Below, in pieces: positions 35,006 to 47,059 of a stretch of 64,000 nucleotides of DNA (its first letter is position 1; the number at the start of each line of letters is the position of its first letter). Made by a program: the position numbers and the translations under genes. The stretch comes from Atherinomorus stipes (lineage: Eukaryota; Chordata; Actinopteri; Atheriniformes; Atherinidae). Below the pieces are notes generated by a model. The model made no database searches and was not told the DNA's origin. It worked only from the letters and a program-made list of their open reading frames with translations. The stretch lies in assembly GCA_023101725.1 (NCBI GenBank), contig JALJCO010009062.1:16704-80703 (forward strand), written 5' to 3'.

Positions 35006-35710
35006 TGTCTCAGTCCTGATAGGACAGAGGTTTAGGGGTCTCCCAGCCCTGATAGGACAGAGGGGTAGGGGTCTCCCAGCCCTGATAGGACAGAGGGGTA
35101 GGGGTGTCTCAGTCCTGATAGGACAGAGGGGTAGGGGTCTCCCAGTCCTGATAGGACAGAGGAGTAGGGGTGTCTCAGTCCTGATAGGACAGAGGGGTAG
35201 GGGTCTCCCAGCCCTGATAGGACAGAGGAGTAGGGGTCTCCCAGCCCTGATAGGACAGAGGAGTAGGGGTCTCCCAGTCCTGATAGGACAGAGGAGTAGG
35301 GGTCTCCCAGTCCTGATAGGACAGAGGGGTAGGGGTCTCCCAGCCCTGATAGGACAGGGGAGTAGGGATGTCTCAGTCCTGATAGGACAGAGGGGTAGGG
35401 GTGTCCCAGCCCTGATAGGACAGAGGGGTAGGGGTGTCTTAGCCCTGATAGGACAGAGGGGTAGGGGTCTCCCAGCCCTGATAGGACAGAGGAGTAGGGG
35501 TCTCCCAGCCCTGATAGGACAGAGGAGTAGGGGTCTCCCAGTCCTGATAGGACAGAGGGGTAGGGGTCTCCCAGCCCTGATAGGACAGAGAGGTAGGGAT
35601 GTCTCCATCCTGTTAGGACAGAGGAGTAGGGGTCTCCCAGCCCTGATAGGACAGAGGAGTATGGGTCTCCCAGTCCTGATAGGACAGAGGGGTAGGGGTG
35701 TCTCCGTCCT
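35006..35710. repeat. 33-bp minisatellite, about 21 copies
   Basis: The unit is GATAGGACAGAGGGGTAGGG followed by GTCTCCCAGCCCT. Because 33 is divisible by three and lacks stops in two directions, one frame on each strand stays open (about 288 and 261 codons, repeating an 11-residue peptide such as LIGQRGRGLPA). No start context, splice signal or known domain supports a gene. Confidence 0.93.
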
Positions 35711-37542
35711 CTTTCTCCCTGTCATTTTGGTATACCACATGATTGGATTTCTGCATGTTGACATCTGCAGAAAATCTTCTGTTCTGCATCTCGTGCTTCT
35801 CGTTCAGGAAGTTTCAGTTAAGACGTTACAGTAAGTCAGCAACGATGTTGCACCTACAGGACTAATCAGTGACTTTCTATCCTCAGCTGCCTTTGGAGCT
35901 CTTGTTCTGCCGTATTCACGCTCCTTTGTGTGACTGAATGGTAAAAGTAGTTCATGTTGTATCCTATAACCATGTTTTACCCTGTTTGACACAAAGCCAG
36001 CATCCGTTCCTGTAATCAGACATTATTACGCTTAGTAAAGTGCACCTTTATTTACTTATTCATTTTTTTCAGCATGCCCACATCCCACTCTTTTGTAATG
36101 GAACATGCTTATTGTTCTGAGAGTGCACCCCCTACATGTGCATTAATATCAAGTGAACCAGCCAGCTGTTACCGGTCATATATTATAAGGCCATGACATC
36201 CTGATGGAACATAAAAATTCCACGACTCTTTTGTTTTGACAGATGGCAGCTTTGTTTGCTGGCAAAAACAATATATTTTGTTGTTGTTTTCCAGGCTTGT
36301 CATAATGGTTGACTGTTCAAATGAATATGTATCGCATGGAGCCGGAGGAATATAGCACAGCCCCACCCTAGGGGACAGCGTTAGTGTCTGGCTCAGTTGT
36401 GGGATGGCAGCAGAAGGATGAGAAGCAGACCAGGGTCTGTATTGTGTAGAAATTAATCGCATTACAAGAAACAAAAACATGACTTGCTCAAGCTGCTGTT
36501 GATGTCACTGACTGTAACAGTCACAATCATTCATGGTTGTTCTTTAGCTAGGGCTTGTTTCGTTCTCATCTAATACAATTATTTTATTCTACCTGAACTC
36601 GCATCAAGTGCTCTTCTCATCATTAGTGACCCTTAAAATGCTGCAGACTATTTAAAATGAACACTTCAGTAGCGAATGAGACTAAAATGTCCTGATATAA
36701 TTGAAGCTGTACAGTTCTCAGTGACATGAGCTGTACATATTTCACATGGAAGCAAGTTCAGTTGTTGCATTTTTAAGTACATGATGAAATGAATATGGCG
36801 TAATGCCGATTCACCCACAAAGGTCGCTTTATTCATGCTGTTCTGAATATACTTGTGTTGCCGAGTGTGGGTGTGATGTTGAGTATTTACCCACCAGGCA
36901 GGGATGGACCATTGAAATTTAAAATTGCAATAGAAAAAAATCGGTAAATCTCAGACACTGCATTCATTTTGACCATTTTTATTTATGCTTTCTTGGGATG
37001 TTGGGATAATGAAGGTGTGATCTTCTTACACATTCAGAGACACTGTCGTGAAATGGTGGTACAAATGTAACAGCTGCCATGTATGTGGACCCACTGTGGG
37101 TAGATATAAACTGCTCATTCTAAGATAATAAAAACATAACAGAGTACGTGATCTTACCTTTTGTGAATCGGGTATCAAGGTGGGATCCAGTTTCACACCT
37201 AAATATGCAATGCTGGATCATTCATTTGGTGCTGGAAAAGTCAAAGAAGGAGGACAGCTGGAGCCACTGGCTTTTAAAACATGACCTCGGTTTTTTTTGT
37301 ATTAAAAATGAGGAAATTTAGTGTCATACATCCCCTGATATCACTGAGACAATGAAGGAGTGGCTGAACAGGACCACTATTCTTTAAAGGAAAACGGACT
37401 TGACAGACATTGGCATATACAGTAAGTAAAAGGGCATGCTATGTTTTCTTATAAAATATATATATGTAGCAGCAAATATAGACAGAATAGAAGAGGACCA
37501 AGAATGGAGCCCTGGGGCATGCAGTAAAATCAGCATGTATGT
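35711..37542. other. Intronic DNA without recognised features
   Basis: AT-rich DNA. ATTAATCGCATTAC near 36452 also occurs near 6998, which hints at short shared repeat fragments. No gene found. Confidence 0.4.
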
Positions 37543-37797
37543 TATTTAAAGGAGAACAGCGCAAGTGCCCTCTTTTTTCCAGAAGTTCGCCCCCTCTGGT
37601 AACAAGTGGAAGTGACGTTTAATGTCGTTCACAAGCACGAGCTGCTTGAACTGCGTTGATCTCTAATTTAACTCACATTACACTCAGTCTGAGCCCAGAG
37701 TTAGAGACACGATGTCTACTGAAGTAAAAAAGTTATAAATCTGCAAGTTTAAATGTTTACTGATTTTATTTTATTTTTTATTTGTGTTCCCCTCCCC

Positions 37798-37893
37798 CAC
37801 TTGCCAGGCCGGCATTGCAAATAAGAATCTTGTTCTTAATGTCTTTACCAGGTTAAGTAAAAGTTAAATAAAAAAGATAAATAAAAAGTTGTT
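37798..37893 (+). mobile_element. LINE 3' tail fragment
   Basis: CTTGCCAGGCCGGCATTGCA, then CTTGTTCTTAATGTCTTTAC, then a GTTAAATAAA-type A-rich end. This matches the 3' tail style of fish L2-like LINEs and resembles the tail at 31945-31998. Confidence 0.6.
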
Positions 37894-38432
37894 CACGGTT
37901 TGATCGTTGAGTAAACTGACGGACTGTATGCTAACTTGTAGTTTGTAGTTCAAATATCTAAATTCAGGTTGAGATCACGATTACCTTATAAAATTACAGC
38001 ATCAACTATATTTAACAAGTGGCTGGAGTGTATGTTTTCCCCGGGAACAGTCACATGGCTGTCATACTGCTACTTTTACATGCTAAAAACTTAGCATTGC
38101 AACATTCTGCATCCTTATTTCCGTCATTCATCACATTTACCTTGTTAGTGAGAAGAAAGACAACTGTGGGTCCTGTTTTATTCCCAGACTGGATCGGAGC
38201 TCCCTCCTATTAAAAAAATAAAGAAAAAAAGCTGCTCGGTTGTTTACTCCCGTCTTACTCCGGTGTCGGTGTTGTGCTAAAAAACGCCCCCCTGCTATGG
38301 GGACCGGTCAGACTCCAGTTTGGTTCTCTTCGTCTCATAAGAAAACTTTTCTTCTTCATCTTCCTGGAGTCTGAGTTGGGGTCTGAGAGGCTCCTGTTCT
38401 CCATCTTTTAGCAGCAGCAGTGTTGTCTCAAC

Positions 38433-38648
38433 ATGCGCGGACCTGCAATGGCTGATTACACGACACTGGTGCAGCCAGACGGACGAGAACGAGCAGCTCG
38501 TCTCATAAGCGCCCCCTTGACGCTTTGTGCCCGAAACTCTCGCATTGAGCATTTGGAAACAGTATTAGAGACCATCGCAGTGAAGAAAGATCAGCTCATT
38601 CTACACATCAGGCAGCTGTTAGATCATGTGGAGGAAAGAAAAGAATAG
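38433..38648 (+). CDS. Short open frame inside a repeat element (hypothetical)
   Basis: The frame encodes 71 residues starting MRGPAMADYTTLVQPDGRER and ending in a charged, leucine-rich stretch (IEHLETVLETI, then HIRQLLDHVEERKE) that could form an amphipathic helix. It ends at TAG within the candidate element 37543-38688. I recognise no family. It may be a relic of an element protein or chance; expression is unsupported. Confidence 0.2.
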   Translation: MRGPAMADYTTLVQPDGRERAARLISAPLTLCARNSRIEHLETVLETIAVKKDQLILHIRQLLDHVEERKE

Positions 38649-38747
38649 TGTTTGACATTTAAACTTGCACAATGCACCTTTAAATAAAATATCACGTCAC
38701 TTTCTGACTCCAAGTTAGATACCTTCACCACTCTGTACTCTCTCACT

Positions 38748-39349
38748 AGCTGTGTTTCCATTACCCCGAGAATGATGTAAAACCTAAATATTGCACTAAA
38801 AACCTGGTACCTGAAAAGACCAAAATTTAGAAAAATCTCTCAAATATTGCTAAAAAAAAGTGTTTTTCAGGTATGTCAGTGTAGAAGTGTAATGCAAAAG
38901 TGTAATAGAAGCACTTTTCTCACAACAGACATGACGAAGGGGAGCAAAAAACATGTACATCCTTCTTAATGATGATGATTATGATCATTTAAAAGCATTA
39001 ACTTTTCAATCAGAGCGATCTGGAAGCGACACGAATCTGAAAAAGGCCTTAATTCAGCGAGAGGAGTTCAATTTGGAAAGCAACATGCAGACATTGTGCA
39101 AGTTCTTGACGCATTGGTAACGACTGGTCACGAGTTAAATTTGTCATTTCTACACATTTGTAATGCATTAGTTATCTCCAACTTTATCTCCAAACTGTCG
39201 TCTCCTGATGAGGACAGTAGAAACAGCAGTAGCTGCACAATGCTAAATGTTCTCCATCTCCAACCTAAGTTAAGTGGAGTCTTGTGACATGGGTTTTTAC
39301 CAAAATTATGGCTTATGCGCTAAACACACATTCAATGGAAACACCTGCA
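38748..39349. mobile_element. Candidate TIR element (GTTTCCATT ends)
   Basis: The left edge AGCTGTGTTTCCATTACC is mirrored by TTCAATGGAAACACCTGC at the right. Related motifs recur at 60382-60475 and 61150-61341. It is a non-coding dispersed family. No clear target duplication. Confidence 0.5.
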
Positions 39350-40819
39350 AATTGCAACTGTACAGGGGCGCCTGCAGAAATTTCTTTAAGGAGCAGGGTA
39401 GCCAAGGGTTATGAAAGGATAACTTTTGTTTCTTTCAACTTTGACCTTATTTCCAGGAACTCACACATGTTTTTACTCACCAGTAACATTTCTGCATCAG
39501 TCCGACTCCTTTGGGCGCTACTGTAGTCAGACTAGTCGTAGAACCGCGTACATAATATAATGGACGTGAAGGAAGCCGAATGAATTGGCCTCTATATAAG
39601 AGGCCTCTATATCTACAGCCAAACTAAGGCTGAGTAGGTGCTAATGTGAAAGAGGTATTAGGAACTGGTTGGGGCAGTTCAGGATGGCACCCTCCTGGAT
39701 GAATTAGCATAAAGACCGAGTTAATTAGGAGTGACAGACCTGTGGGGGACTATGGCAAAGAACAATGGCAGAAAATGGTAGGTCTGGTGTAACATCTTTT
39801 ATTTATTTTATTTTTATTAGCTTATAAAGATTTTGATATTCAGATATAAGTAAAGGATGCTGAGTCGTGTTAATAGTTTATAAAAATTGATCTAAATAAA
39901 AAAATATAATTTTTGATGGGGTGGCCAGTGGGTTGGCCAGCTTCTTGTTCAAGGGGGGCCATGGCCACCCCTGGGGGCGCCATTGTAACTGTACTTTGTT
40001 GAAATTTCATAAATATTGCTTTTACGTTGGGAAAAACTGTGATGGAAAGGCAGCAACTCATAGAAGAGGCCGGTTGACCCAAAACATGGTGTTTTTCTTT
40101 TTTTTTTTTCTTTTTGTTTGTTTTTTAGCACACCCATAAAACATCTTCCATATACATGTTAATTTATTCAGCTGGGACCCAGTGTTTAGTTTGTCCCTTC
40201 AAGGCTACCATGGTGACATTTAGAGCAACGTGGTAAAGGGCAAGTTGGGGAAACACAGCATCTGATAAACTCAGGAAAAATTATAGAACATGAGTCTTCT
40301 TTTTAAGTCATCTTACACGAACAAAATGATCCATTTTCGTAAGAGAACTTGTATTTTTTAATGGGCCCAAAATACAAAATCTTGCTGTTACCTTTTTTGC
40401 ATTGACTATGTTGTCCTGAATGATGTACCTTTGTAAATGCAGAACTCACATCCCAATAAGTGATTAAATAGATATTAAGTGTCTCAGTGCTTTCTGTATG
40501 TTATGTCTATGTCGAAGGTACAGGAACTGTTAGTCCATCCTGTAAGACCCAACCCATTTGTCCACAGTCCTTTCTCTTTTCTTCTTAAGATTCCCTTGTG
40601 ACTTATTAGGGGCAGGATAGTCATGATAAGGGTTAGAATGAAGTGAATGACAATGTTATTACAAATATGACGCTTCTGAATTTCTGTCATTAGAGCACCC
40701 AGATCAGGACATATCAGAGACTCCAAATTTAAGAGAAGGCTTTGGAAATATCTCACTTTATACTGGCTATTTCTGAGATATTTTATAAATTTCCCAAATA
40801 GCAAATACATCTGGGCCAC
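39350..40819. other. Intronic DNA, mostly unassigned
   Basis: Around 39915-39985 is a GGCCACCCCTGGGGGCGCC-type segment seen at hAT-like repeat ends in fish, but no partner edge was found. The rest is unassigned. Confidence 0.4.
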
Positions 40820-41661
40820 ATTAAGGCAGCACAATGGTGGAAAAAAACTTGCGATAGGTGATAACAGTGTTGAGACTCACAATGACGATATATTTCACGA
40901 TAAATAAAACACTTGTTAATGTATCTTTTTTCATGTTAAGCTTCACTGTTGTTTTAAAAATGTCTTCCCCGTGCTTTTCCACTGCAACCTTTCCTCTTTC
41001 TGTTTCTCTATTTTTAGACTCCCTTTTCAAAAGTACAACAAATGAACTGATTTATTGAAATAATCCACTCATTAGCTGCTTTCAGACTTGCGTTGCAGTA
41101 CATGTGCGGTAAAGTCCATCCGCTCTTTAACTGGACTCTCTTTTTAAACATGTCGCTTCCTCGCGAGCTTGTTGCGCCCCGGTCATGTTCAGACATCAGG
41201 AAACGTTGCAGATAAGCCAACACAGCCACGCTCTCCCTTCAACTCTGTCCGGAACATTTTCTTGTGCGTTCTGCCAAGACAACGAGCCGTTACGTTTCCG
41301 TTCTCATGACATTGAGACCAGCCGGTACATGTCTGCGACATCTCCGAGGTAAAAGACCGGGGGTCTCATTTATAAAACTGTGCGCAGGATCTATACTAAA
41401 AGTGTACGTGCGCCAAAAACCCAAAGTTTGCTTACGCCGAAAAATATTCAGATTTATAAAACCGGGCGTACGCAAAAATCCAAGCAATTTCCCCTTTATA
41501 AATCACACTCTCCTTGGATGTTTGCGCAGGTGAATTTGGCTCATATCCCGCCTCCTACACGCCCAATTTCTACCATGAAGGGTCAATGCAAAGCACCTCA
41601 TGGATATTTTTTGCATATAAATAAGCCAGCTGTTCTGAGGCATTTAAACTTGATCGTGGCG

Positions 41662-41934
41662 ACTGAGAAGACGAGAAAACGCAGTTTCATGGAGAATGAA
41701 GTGGAGGAGCTTGTTGGTGAGGTGAAACGTTGAAAGAACGTTATATTTGGACTTCACAGTGGAATCGCAGATAAACAGAAGTGACAGCACGTTGCTGCAG
41801 CGGTGAATGAACACAACAGCTGCTGCACACCGGAGCGCGTTGTGGTCAAAAACTGCGCACTGGGATTAAACAGATTCGGCGGGTCGGTCGAGTCCAGTTT
41901 AACACACAGATCCAGGAGTTCCCAAACTTTCTGA
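41662..41934 (+). pseudogene. Myb/SANT-like (NAIF1-type) domain, two stops
   Basis: The frame reads KRSFMENEVEELVGEVKR, stop, KNVIFGLHSGIADKQK, stop, QHVAAAVNEHNSC. This is the pattern of Harbinger-associated Myb/SANT domains related to NAIF1 (E-x2-LV-x-EV ... RKNVIFG ... KQ-W-x-VA-x-AVN). The stops at 41731 and 41782 are both TGA. The family residues at those points are Arg and Trp, so single transitions (CGA to TGA, TGG to TGA) would explain both. It is dead. Confidence 0.68.
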
Positions 41935-42104
41935 GCTACGACCCCCCCCCAGATACCAGGCGTTGTTGTTCCTGACCCCCGCAACAGCTGAGCCCTTTAT
42001 TGTGCGACATTTCAGATTATCCTGCAGCATCTACATGTGAGGCTGGAAAACTGTCAGAATCTTCATGAATTAGGGGGTTAATGGGTGTTTGGTGGATTAT
42101 TCAT

Positions 42105-42150
42105 GAAATTAAATTAAAAATACTTTATTAATCCCAGAAGGGAAATTCAA
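42105..42150 (-). mobile_element. Retroposon 3' tail fragment
   Basis: ACTTTATTAATCCCAGAAGG, followed by GAAATTCAATG, is the reverse complement of a 3' tail common to fish non-LTR retroposons (AATTTCCC...GGATTAATAAAGT). It is a short fragment nested in the Harbinger copy. Confidence 0.5.
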
Positions 42151-43791
42151 TGTTTGTAATACTGTTTTTTTTTTTTTTACAATATAACATCTATCTAACA
42201 TAATATAAAAAGTACAAGTGCAACAATAATCATACATATGTTCACAACTTTTATGATAATAAAAAAAAAAACAACTTAGCTGACCAAGATATGAGACGGG
42301 GCTTTTGCAAGATATTGCTAAATTGCCATTTTTATTATGAGTTAGGCTCTAATTTATTTATTAGAAAATGAATGTGTTTATATTCCTACAGATTAATCTC
42401 CCTGCATTAACAGATTTATTTTGACAACCCTAAAAATTCTAAATGTATTTAGTTTACAGCGATTACAATCGTCTGGCGACCCTCTGAAATGATCTAAGAA
42501 TCCCCAGTTCGGGAAGGTTGCTCAGGGGAATCTATCGGCATCAGTCAGTAATCATGGCCCAAGGGATATTGGTGGTTTCTAAAAACTCTCTCCATCTTTA
42601 TCCTCTTCTTTCCATGATCTTCCAGCAGTGCAGCGCGTCCGTTGTGAAGCATTATGTACGAGTGTCACCGTTTCCTCAGTATTTACAATCAGCCTCCACA
42701 CCTTGTTACAGGTAACCTACCAATAACTGTCATCCTATATAATTGAAGCTGCAGCCTACTGTAGCTCTCTTTAATGAGGCTGATGGATCGTACAGCTTAA
42801 TCCAGGAACAGACGGGGGTTTACGATGGTCTCCAGTCTGATATGATGGTTAAATGCATGATTGTGGCTTCAGCTCATCATCTTACCAGCGGTGCCGCCAG
42901 TTTCCCGTCTCCAAAATGTTCGTGCGCAAGGTTCAGAGTTTGCGTACAGGTGCGCACATTTTCCCGTCAGGTTTGTTTTTATAAATCTGAAACTTTGCGT
43001 GGAAAATTACTTACGCCATTTTCAGGCCCTGTTTTGTGCGTAAGCAAGCTTTATAAATGAGGCCCCGGAACGTTTGTCTGAATGCAAATGTTATAAAGGA
43101 GAAAGTCCCACTATTCCCGCTTTCCAGTGCAGGTCTGGAAGGAGCTAGAAAGATTCAGCGATGGCGAGATGCCGCCTGCCGCTGAAACTCCGGAGTCTGA
43201 CCCAGTCGTTGAGGTCGGGGCTTTCACAATGTTGGCCATCATGGTGATGCAGACCTGTTGCTCTTCATGCAAATCTCTGCTGGCTAACACTTGTAATCCA
43301 GGAGCTGGTTTTCAGTGCTCCAGGAAGTAGACGGTCTCCAAACACCAAGTTTTCGGTTGGACGTGTTCAGTGAGGAAACGCAGTGAAACTCATGAAGGTT
43401 CTGCTGCGACCAGACCTGCGTCTGTCTCACGTCGTCTTTCTTACAACTGAAGTAGCTCCGAATTGTCAACGTACTGTTTTTAAGTGCTTCCACATCTACA
43501 TTCCCTCCACTTTCCCCGCAGCCTCCTGCCACCACGCTGCTCATTCCACGTGCTCCTGCCAGACAAGGGAAGGAGGAGGAGGGTGGGGGCGCTTTTAAGA
43601 CAGTAAAAGCCCACTGATTGGCCGTTGACAGAGCGCAAGAACCGCAACTGGAATATCACGTCACTTTCTTAAAATATTAGTAAACATAAACGCTTCTAGA
43701 TATCGCCTTTTAGGCCGTCTTTGCGATGTGTACATCGTACGGGCCAATATTGCCATGAAGGTAAATGTTCTATATATTGTGCAGCCCTAGC

Positions 43792-45806
43792 CCACATTTG
43801 GGCTTGATCCAGGACACTCTGTGCATATGACCCAGTTACTAGCCAGACATTGTTTGCTATCTGGATATTTATCTCCATACTTACTGAAGAACATGTCTGA
43901 CAGTATGCACTTCCTTCTTCAGAAGCACTAACTTGATTAAATCATTTCCTTTTCATCCCATCATTAAGTATGTGGACGTATATTAGGTTAACTCCTCTCC
44001 ATCTCTGTCTTTGTGCTCTATCGTTGCATCATCACAAACCTTTCTGGGCTTGATCTTATCTCTGTGAAGAGAAGGGCATGTTTAACTTGCACATCTTGTT
44101 CACTGTTTGAATATTCATTTAAGTCCGTCTTTTAAAGCCGCTCCTTCATTTCCCTCTGTGAGTGCAGCAGCTTATTCATCCTGGCTGCTGCAAAGTGATC
44201 CTTAACCAAGAGAGGAACCACGAAGAACCCTTACGGGGCCTCTCTTTTGCGGATCATGTGTTGGATGACAGATGAAACAGACTCTAGAGGAAACAGAAGA
44301 TTTACAAACACTTCAACAGCAAGATTATTGCAATGTCGGAAACATTTGTAAGATCAGTTTTCAGACTTTGGCCCATGAGGGTGTAGTTCATTTACAAAAG
44401 ACTGCGATGTTACCATGGCAGTGACTGTATTGCTCCAAAATAGCCCAATTCTTTATCCAGTTTATGTTGAAATGTCTTCCTTTTATACTACATAGCTCTG
44501 TAACCCATAAAATCAATGCCCTGGATAATTTAGTAAAGACCATTCAGCCAGCTGTGAGAAACATCTCATTATGTTTTTGGTCTCTCGGGTATTCTGCAGC
44601 TCGTGGTGCACCATGTAGTGATATGGGCTTTACACATAGAACAAGAGCAGGTGCAGCCATAGCTCACAACCACTGAAGAGGAAACAAACACAAACAACAC
44701 ACCTTATCCTGCCTTGAAGTGTCCCCTCGTCCCCACGGACATCTGCTTTGCCATCTCTGGCCCCGTTTACACTGCCATTAAAAGTGGCCCATGTCTGATC
44801 GCTTTGCTCTCCAGTGACACAGATCGGATATTTTCTTGCCACTGTAAACACTGCAAACCGCATCAAATCTGACTTTTCACATCACATTTGGCCCACATCA
44901 GGAGGTTAAGCACAATCTGACCTGTATCTGATCTTTTCAAATGCACCCGCAGTCTAAACAGCCATGTGACCTGTATCGGATATGTATCTGACTTTGATGT
45001 CATCTTCGGGCGACATACGTTGTTTGTGTGCGCTGGGAAAGAAGCCAGTGCTGTCATGTTTGGTCGGGTGGCTAAAAGCTAGCTGCTCCTGCTACGTGTT
45101 AACTGCTTCTCATCAAGGATCTTAGTGACGGACTTTGCAGGTTCCAAACCAGTTCAGCTTTTATGTTTGGAGGCCAGACAGGCGATGAAATACTGGGCAT
45201 GCGTGGAAATATGTATACAACGTTAAACAACCAAACTGAATGCTCCGATCTACGGTTGCGATCTGCCAGAAAACCCAAAAAAGAGGAAGGTTGAACAACC
45301 AAACCGAAAAGATGGCGGCAAGTGCGAATGGGCGAACAGGTACGAGCAGTAAACATTCAACCCTGTACGGCGCCATTGTTGTTGTGATGCTGAGTGGAGC
45401 GCATGCGTGTTTAGAGGCGAAGCTATGACACATGCGTGTGAGAAAGAAAAATGCGGTCAGAGCTTAAAGATGGAACCACGAAAACGGCGTTTCAAAATCT
45501 TCCCACTCTGAAGGCTTGATAAAAAAAAAGATCATTTACAGACCCCGAAAAGCCGGCTTCGTATGGATGAGAGGATGATTTGGTGGAAAAATTATTGAAT
45601 TTTGTCCAGAGCTTGACTTCGTGTGGACGGGACCTAAAAGATTGACTTTTTTAGATCAGATTTTCTCCAGTGGGACTAAACAGTATCAAAATGATTGATA
45701 ATTAAAAAAAAAAAAAAGATATTTGTGGGAAATTAAGTGGAAAAAAATCCCCTAATTTCCATGTTAATGACAAGAGAATAGATTTTAAAAATTGCTGATA
45801 CTTTTA
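43792..45806. other. Intronic DNA, mostly unassigned
   Basis: GGCCCCGTTTACACTGCC at 44760 and GTGTGGACGGGACCT near 45620-45636 look like opposite ends of fish Harbinger- or hAT-type repeats, but they do not match each other well enough to call one element. No gene seen. Confidence 0.35.
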
Positions 45807-46089
45807 GGGCCCTTTCACACCAGGGCTTTAAATGGACCAGAGTTTGTTTCCTCGGATAGTACGCTTCGTTTGGGCAGGTGTGAAAGCTCATCCGACCTCT
45901 GGTGCGGACAAAACATGTGAACTCTGGTCCACCTGAAAACGTGGGTCTCAGTTTGCTTGCAGGCGTATGCAGGGTGAAGCTAACCGGACCGAACACAGGA
46001 CCGAATGTACGTAGTGACGCAATACGCAATGCAAACGCAGTGCATGTAAGGTAGAGGAGGTGCAGCGCGCACCCCAAACCAAAATAAAC

Positions 46090-46269
46090 ATGGTGAGAGG
46101 ACAGACGTGGACAGACGTGGACAGACGTGGACAGACGTGGACAGACGTGGACAGACATGGACAGACGTGGACAGACGTGGACAGACATAGAGCTGAGAGC
46201 TCTCCTTGTAATGTGGTCAGATGACCGTATAAACCAGCTGCTGACATCCACTCAACTCGTCCTCTACTA
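46090..46269 (+). pseudogene. Myb/SANT-like protein remnant disrupted by a minisatellite
   Basis: It reads MVRGQTW from 46090 and, downstream of the array in another frame, TDIELRALLVMWSDDRINQL and then LTSTQLVLY to a stop at 46269. The two parts match the Myb/SANT-like start at 3302 (MARGQTW ... ALVDVWSDE). About seven extra 10-bp units (70 bp, not a multiple of three) sit between them and break the frame. Confidence 0.7.
46101..46190. repeat. 10-bp minisatellite (ACAGACGTGG), 9 units
   Basis: Nine near-identical 10-bp units lie in the coding start of a Harbinger Myb-like gene. The unit is the native codon run for GQTWTD (GACAGACGTGGACAGA), so the array arose by local slippage or duplication inside the transposon. 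Confidence 0.95.
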
Positions 46270-47059
46270 AAGTCACGTATTCGGAACAATAATACAACGT
46301 ATCTAATCTATTATTTAGCTTGATTCTGCATCTCTACAGCCCATTAGTCCTTACGTGATGTTTATTGTTGCTATAAGCAACAGTTGACATAAGCAGTTGC
46401 TAGCTAGCTTAGCTCAATTGTATGAAAAACAATAACCCATAAATTAACAATTTTGCATTTTAAAGCAAAATCAGACCACAACTCCAAACAGTTTCAGTCC
46501 TTAAACTCTGAGCTCAGATGTTGTCACATGTTAGATTGTCAAAGTTAGAAAATGAACAGAGTCGATACCTGAGCAGCTATGCTAGCATCACAGGAACAGT
46601 CGCGTTCACCAACGTTGCAGTGTTCCCTACAATAACGTGACGAAGCGCAATACAAGACGACCAGTCCACCGCCGTTTGTAATCTGTGAGTTTACATACGT
46701 TCCCCGTCGTTGTCATAGCAACGCCAACAACTCGTAGTCTCGGGCCAGTCTCCTCCGATGCCGCCTCTCTTTTATTTGAGACACTATGAACAGCTCCGTG
46801 CCTCGCTGCCTTACCAGCCGCTCATACTGCTAATGCTGCTCAGAAAGTTCGGAGCGCATCATAATTCACAGTGTGAAAGCCGAACTGAAACGAATGATTA
46901 CTGCAACAATGCTGCAACTTCCGGCTCACCAATCCGACCTGGTCCGCTTGGTCAGGTGTGAAAGCGACCTTAGTTTCATTATGTCATGGAAATTCAACAC
47001 AGTTATTCCGTAAAGAAAAGCTACTAAAACCTACAAATGTTGTGTATATACTTAAAATT

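Larger units (their letters stand above)
37543..38688. mobile_element. Candidate TIR element with nested LINE tail
   Basis: The left edge TTATTTAAAGGAGAACAGCG is mirrored by the right edge, which on the - strand reads TTATTTAAAGGTGCATTGTG. GCGCCCCC motifs occur inside. A LINE 3' tail (37798-37893) is nested. An open frame of 71 codons lies at 38433. The superfamily is undetermined. Confidence 0.5.
41361..43065 (+). mobile_element. PIF/Harbinger-like element with Myb/SANT relic
   Basis: The inverted ends are GGGTCTCATTTATAAAACTG and, at the right, GCTTTATAAATGAGGCCC. CGG is repeated on both flanks (41358-41360 and 43066-43068), consistent with a 3-bp duplication though not the usual TWA. Subterminal GTGCGCA and TACGC motifs repeat. 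A Myb/SANT-like pseudogene lies in the left half. No nuclease was recognised. Confidence 0.72.
40820..43791. mobile_element. Composite hAT-like element carrying nested insertions
   Basis: The right edge, TATTGTGCAGCCCTAG near 43791, is the inverse of a common hAT start (CTAGGGCTGCACAATA). The left edge AGGCAGCACAATGG near 40825 with GCGATAGGTGATAACAG is a decayed counterpart. Between them lie at least one further inverted pair (CTTTCAGACTTGCGTTGCAG near 41080 and TGTCTGAATGCAAATG near 43076) and the Harbinger copy at 41361. The nested order is inferred, not proven. Confidence 0.4.
45807..46969 (+). mobile_element. PIF/Harbinger element, 1,163 bp, TTA duplication
   Basis: The ends GGGCCCTTTCACACC and GGTGTGAAAGCGACC are inverted, flanked by TTA on both sides (45804-45806, 46970-46972), the diagnostic PIF/Harbinger target. 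A Myb/SANT-like start (ATG at 46090) lies 283 bp in. The DDE nuclease is gone. A 10-bp tandem array has expanded within the coding start. Confidence 0.85.

Noticed and set aside
34968..35834. 288-codon arginine/glycine-rich repeat protein
   Set aside because: Arithmetic result of a 33-bp minisatellite; the opposite strand is just as open and there is no family match.
44760..45640. One Harbinger element between CCCGTTTACACTG and GTGTGGACGGGACC
   Set aside because: The two ends do not match each other beyond a few bases; they may be from different repeats.
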